64,000 bases of DNA from JBHJGM01 sp050331815 (lineage in GTDB: Bacteria; Verrucomicrobiota; Verrucomicrobiia; Opitutales; JBHJGM01), in contig JBHJGM010000002.1 of NCBI GenBank assembly GCA_050331815.1, forward strand, positions 124,001-188,000, written 5' to 3'. This document shows positions 62,608 to 64,000 of the stretch, piece by piece (position 1 is the first letter of the stretch; every line of letters starts with the position of its first letter). The translations under genes and the position numbers were made by a program. The notes under the pieces are model-generated. The model saw only the letters and a list, made by a program, of their open reading frames with translations. It was not told the origin of the DNA and searched no databases.

Positions 62608-62634
62608 TAAACGGTTCATCCTTTGTTCCGAATA
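62608..62634 (+). promoter_or_regulatory. Candidate sigma-28 promoter before fliW
   Basis: TAAA-N15-TCCGAATA resembles the flagellar sigma-28 consensus TAAA-N15-GCCGATAA (spacing exact, five of eight bases in the -10). The site ends only seven bases before the GTG of fliW, so its use is uncertain. fliA is encoded in the same locus. Confidence 0.3.
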
Positions 62635-62641
62635 GGTTCTC

Positions 62642-63079
62642 GTGGCTACTGCCGACATAGAGAAGAACGAAGCCGGTCTGGATACCAGCATCGTTGAACT
62701 GCCCGAGGGCATCATCGGTTTTCCCGAAATGAAGGAAGCCGAGATTGTCTTCAGTGAGGAGGAACTGCCGTTTCTGCGCCTGCGCGACAAGCAACCTGGT
62801 GGCCTCACCCTGCTTGTCGTGGAGCCCGGTCCGCTTGTTCCCGGCTATCAGCCTGAGATTCTCGACAACGACCTCGGCTTCCTTGAAATCACCAAGCCCG
62901 AGGAGGTCCTCTTGCTGAACATCGCTTCCATCCACGAGCAGGCCAGCGTGGAAGTCACCCTCAACCTGGTTGGTCCCATTGTGGTCAACCGCCGCAACCG
63001 TCGCGCCCGTCAGGTCGTGATCGGAAACTTTCAGAACTACACTGCCCGCTTCAAGCTGTTTGAAGCCGAGGGCGACTGA
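62642..63079 (+). CDS. fliW: Flagellar assembly factor FliW
   Basis: A 145-residue small beta-barrel protein that binds flagellin and sequesters CsrA. Segments: VELPEGIIGFPEMKEAEIVF, PFLRLRDKQPGGLTLLVVEP and LLNIASIHEQASVEVTLNLVGPIVVNRRNRRARQVV. The start is GTG. It pairs with csrA 53 bases downstream, the arrangement that couples flagellin level to CsrA repression in other bacteria. Confidence 0.96.
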   Translation: MATADIEKNEAGLDTSIVELPEGIIGFPEMKEAEIVFSEEELPFLRLRDKQPGGLTLLVVEPGPLVPGYQPEILDNDLGFLEITKPEEVLLLNIASIHEQASVEVTLNLVGPIVVNRRNRRARQVVIGNFQNYTARFKLFEAEGD

Positions 63080-63132
63080 TCCGCTGCCACTCGCACGCCA
63101 CTTTCTAAGCTCCGCCTAAAAAGGTTATACCC

Positions 63133-63372
63133 ATGCTCGTGCTTTCCCGCAAAGTTGAGGAAGCCGTCGTCATCGACGGGCGCATCGAGGTACGGATCAC
63201 CAAGGTCGAGGGCGATGTGGTGAAAATCGGAATCAAGGCGCCTCGGGAAATTTCCGTCTATCGCAAGGAGTTATACGATTCTGTGCGCCAGAGTAATGAG
63301 GAAGCCGTAGCCGCCGCGCGCAAGACGCGCTTCCCCGGGCGCGCCGCTGCCGCTGCGCGTAAGCGCTCTTGA
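63133..63372 (+). CDS. csrA: Carbon storage regulator / translational repressor CsrA
   Basis: A 79-residue RNA-binding dimer. MLVLSRKVEEAVVIDGRIEVRI, KVEGDVVKIGIKAPREISVYRKELYDSV is a full CsrA domain; the last 20 residues are an Ala/Arg-rich tail. It binds GGA motifs in leaders, here probably including flagellin mRNA, and is controlled by FliW. The Shine-Dalgarno is weak (AAAAGG nine bases upstream). Confidence 0.97.
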   Translation: MLVLSRKVEEAVVIDGRIEVRITKVEGDVVKIGIKAPREISVYRKELYDSVRQSNEEAVAAARKTRFPGRAAAAARKRS

Positions 63373-63399
63373 GGCAGCAAGAGGAAGCCGTGATCAGGC

Positions 63400-63606
63400 T
63401 TACCATTTGATCGTTGGGATAAGGGTGTCTGTAAAGCTGCGAGCTACAGGAGGACTCAAGGTTACTCCTTGGCTATCATCAGTTAACTGTATCTGTCCTT
63501 TAGCGAACTTTTTACCGTGAATGCGGTAAGGCCACGTCATTACTGGACGATGATTAGTCCGTCGTGCTTCAGGTCGCTTTGCCTCAGCAGATGACGTCAG
63601 TTCCAC
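63400..63606 (-). CDS. Possible small gene antisense in the csrA-receptor gap
   Basis: A 68-codon open frame starting at GTG, giving a basic peptide (ending in LIPTIKW) without a recognised family. The region looks lower in GC than its surroundings, which hints at a foreign or decayed fragment. With no ribosome site or neighbour support, this is only a possibility. Confidence 0.25.
   Translation of the reverse strand: MELTSSAEAKRPEARRTNHRPVMTWPYRIHGKKFAKGQIQLTDDSQGVTLSPPVARSFTDTLIPTIKW
63512..63529. repeat. Short hairpin in the csrA-receptor gap
   Basis: TTACCG-tgaatg-CGGTAA, a perfect 6-bp stem. The T-run TTTTT lies just upstream of it on the plus strand, which would suit a terminator only for minus-strand transcription in an A-rich form; no firm role. 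Confidence 0.3.
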
Positions 63607-63626
63607 ACATTTTGCCTGTCTGATTT

Positions 63627-64000
63627 ATGAAACTTGGGACCAAGATTATCGGGAGCGCCGTGGGCGCCGTCACCTTAACCACCGCGGTGGCCCTCTACGT
63701 GCAGAGCGGAGTCGCCCACGACCTTGGCGTCGAAATGCTCGAGCACGAGTTGCGGGCCACCCTGGTGCAGGCCGAAAGCGTGCGCGATGCCTTTTCCGAA
63801 CTCAGCCAGGCCAACGCTTTTGATATCGAAACCCTTTCCGCCGAGTTGGAAGATGCTAACGGCGACTACAAGTCCACCACCTTTTACAAGACCGTTCCGG
63901 TCGTAGCTGCCTGGGACGGGCTGAAGGAAGTCGCCGCTTTGGAGGGCTTTCAGTTTCGCGTGGTTCGGGAAGACCCGCGCAACCGCGAGAACCGCCCGGA
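63627..64000 (+). CDS. Chemoreceptor-like protein with Tll0287-like (DUF3365) sensor domain, 3' partial
   Basis: Cut by the right edge; 124 codons are visible. A membrane helix at about 5-25 (IIGSAVGAVTLTTAVALYVQ) is followed by the start of a Tll0287-like/DUF3365 sensor: VRDAFSELSQANAFD, TTFYKTVPVVAAWDGLKEVA and FRVVREDPRNRENRP. Proteins with this start are usually methyl-accepting chemotaxis proteins or membrane kinases; the output part is outside. Placement after fliW-csrA favours a chemoreceptor. The ATG at 63627 has no clear Shine-Dalgarno. Confidence 0.7.
   Translation, partial: MKLGTKIIGSAVGAVTLTTAVALYVQSGVAHDLGVEMLEHELRATLVQAESVRDAFSELSQANAFDIETLSAELEDANGDYKSTTFYKTVPVVAAWDGLKEVAALEGFQFRVVREDPRNRENRP

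Noticed and set aside
1..64000. Insertion sequences, prophage, CRISPR arrays, tRNA or rRNA genes
   Set aside because: No transposase, integrase, regular direct repeat array or structural RNA signature was recognised anywhere in the window.

Overview
The window is GC-rich DNA from a diderm bacterium, most likely a motile member of the PVC group (Verrucomicrobiota, perhaps Opitutae). That placement is inference from gene content: two formylglycine-type sulfatase genes, LptE- and BamD-like envelope genes, flagellar P- and L-ring genes (so an outer membrane), sigma-54-like promoters and many starts without a clear Shine-Dalgarno sequence. No rRNA, tRNA, CRISPR array, insertion sequence or phage gene was recognised.

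Region 1 (1-24100) is a mosaic of housekeeping and accessory genes: the 3' part of a CPA1 Na+/H+ antiporter, an SGNH-like protein, a TPR protein, a 5'-3' exonuclease, an MBL-fold hydrolase, an RNase D-like exonuclease, a secreted beta-helix protein, a MenH-like hydrolase, two small unknown genes, a MarR regulator with a candidate operator, CTP synthase with a low-complexity insert, a broken sulfatase, a PlsC-GNAT acyltransferase fusion, an outer-membrane barrel protein, a gamma-carbonic-anhydrase-like protein, rpmF-plsX, an intact sulfatase, and a minus-strand run fabH / BamD-like / lptE / rpe.

Region 2 (24267-31885, minus strand) is a tight five-gene signalling operon: cheR, cheB, a PAS histidine kinase, a receiver protein with a degenerate HD-GYP domain, and a hybrid histidine kinase. 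It has no cheA, cheW or cheY.

Region 3 (32169-63372, plus strand) is a nearly complete flagellar locus of about 31 kb: flgBC-fliEFGHIJ-motE-like-fliK-flgDE-fliLMNOPQR, then flhBAF-small membrane protein-fliA-motAB-small unknown, then flgFGAHI-flgJ-flgN-flgKL, then fliW-csrA. The three large gaps that begin the first three blocks each hold a sigma-54-like GG-N10-GC element, and the one before flhB is a perfect TGGCAC-N5-TTGC. A chemoreceptor gene runs off the right edge.

The most striking observation is that flhA, which encodes an essential export-gate protein, carries a single in-frame TAG exactly where a near-invariant lysine codon is expected, while the rest of the gene and of the locus looks intact. 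TAG is an ordinary stop codon elsewhere in the window. Second is the sulfatase gene at 12619-13877, which appears to have lost about 70 codons by a frame-shifting deletion consistent with recombination at a short CTGGGTGG repeat.
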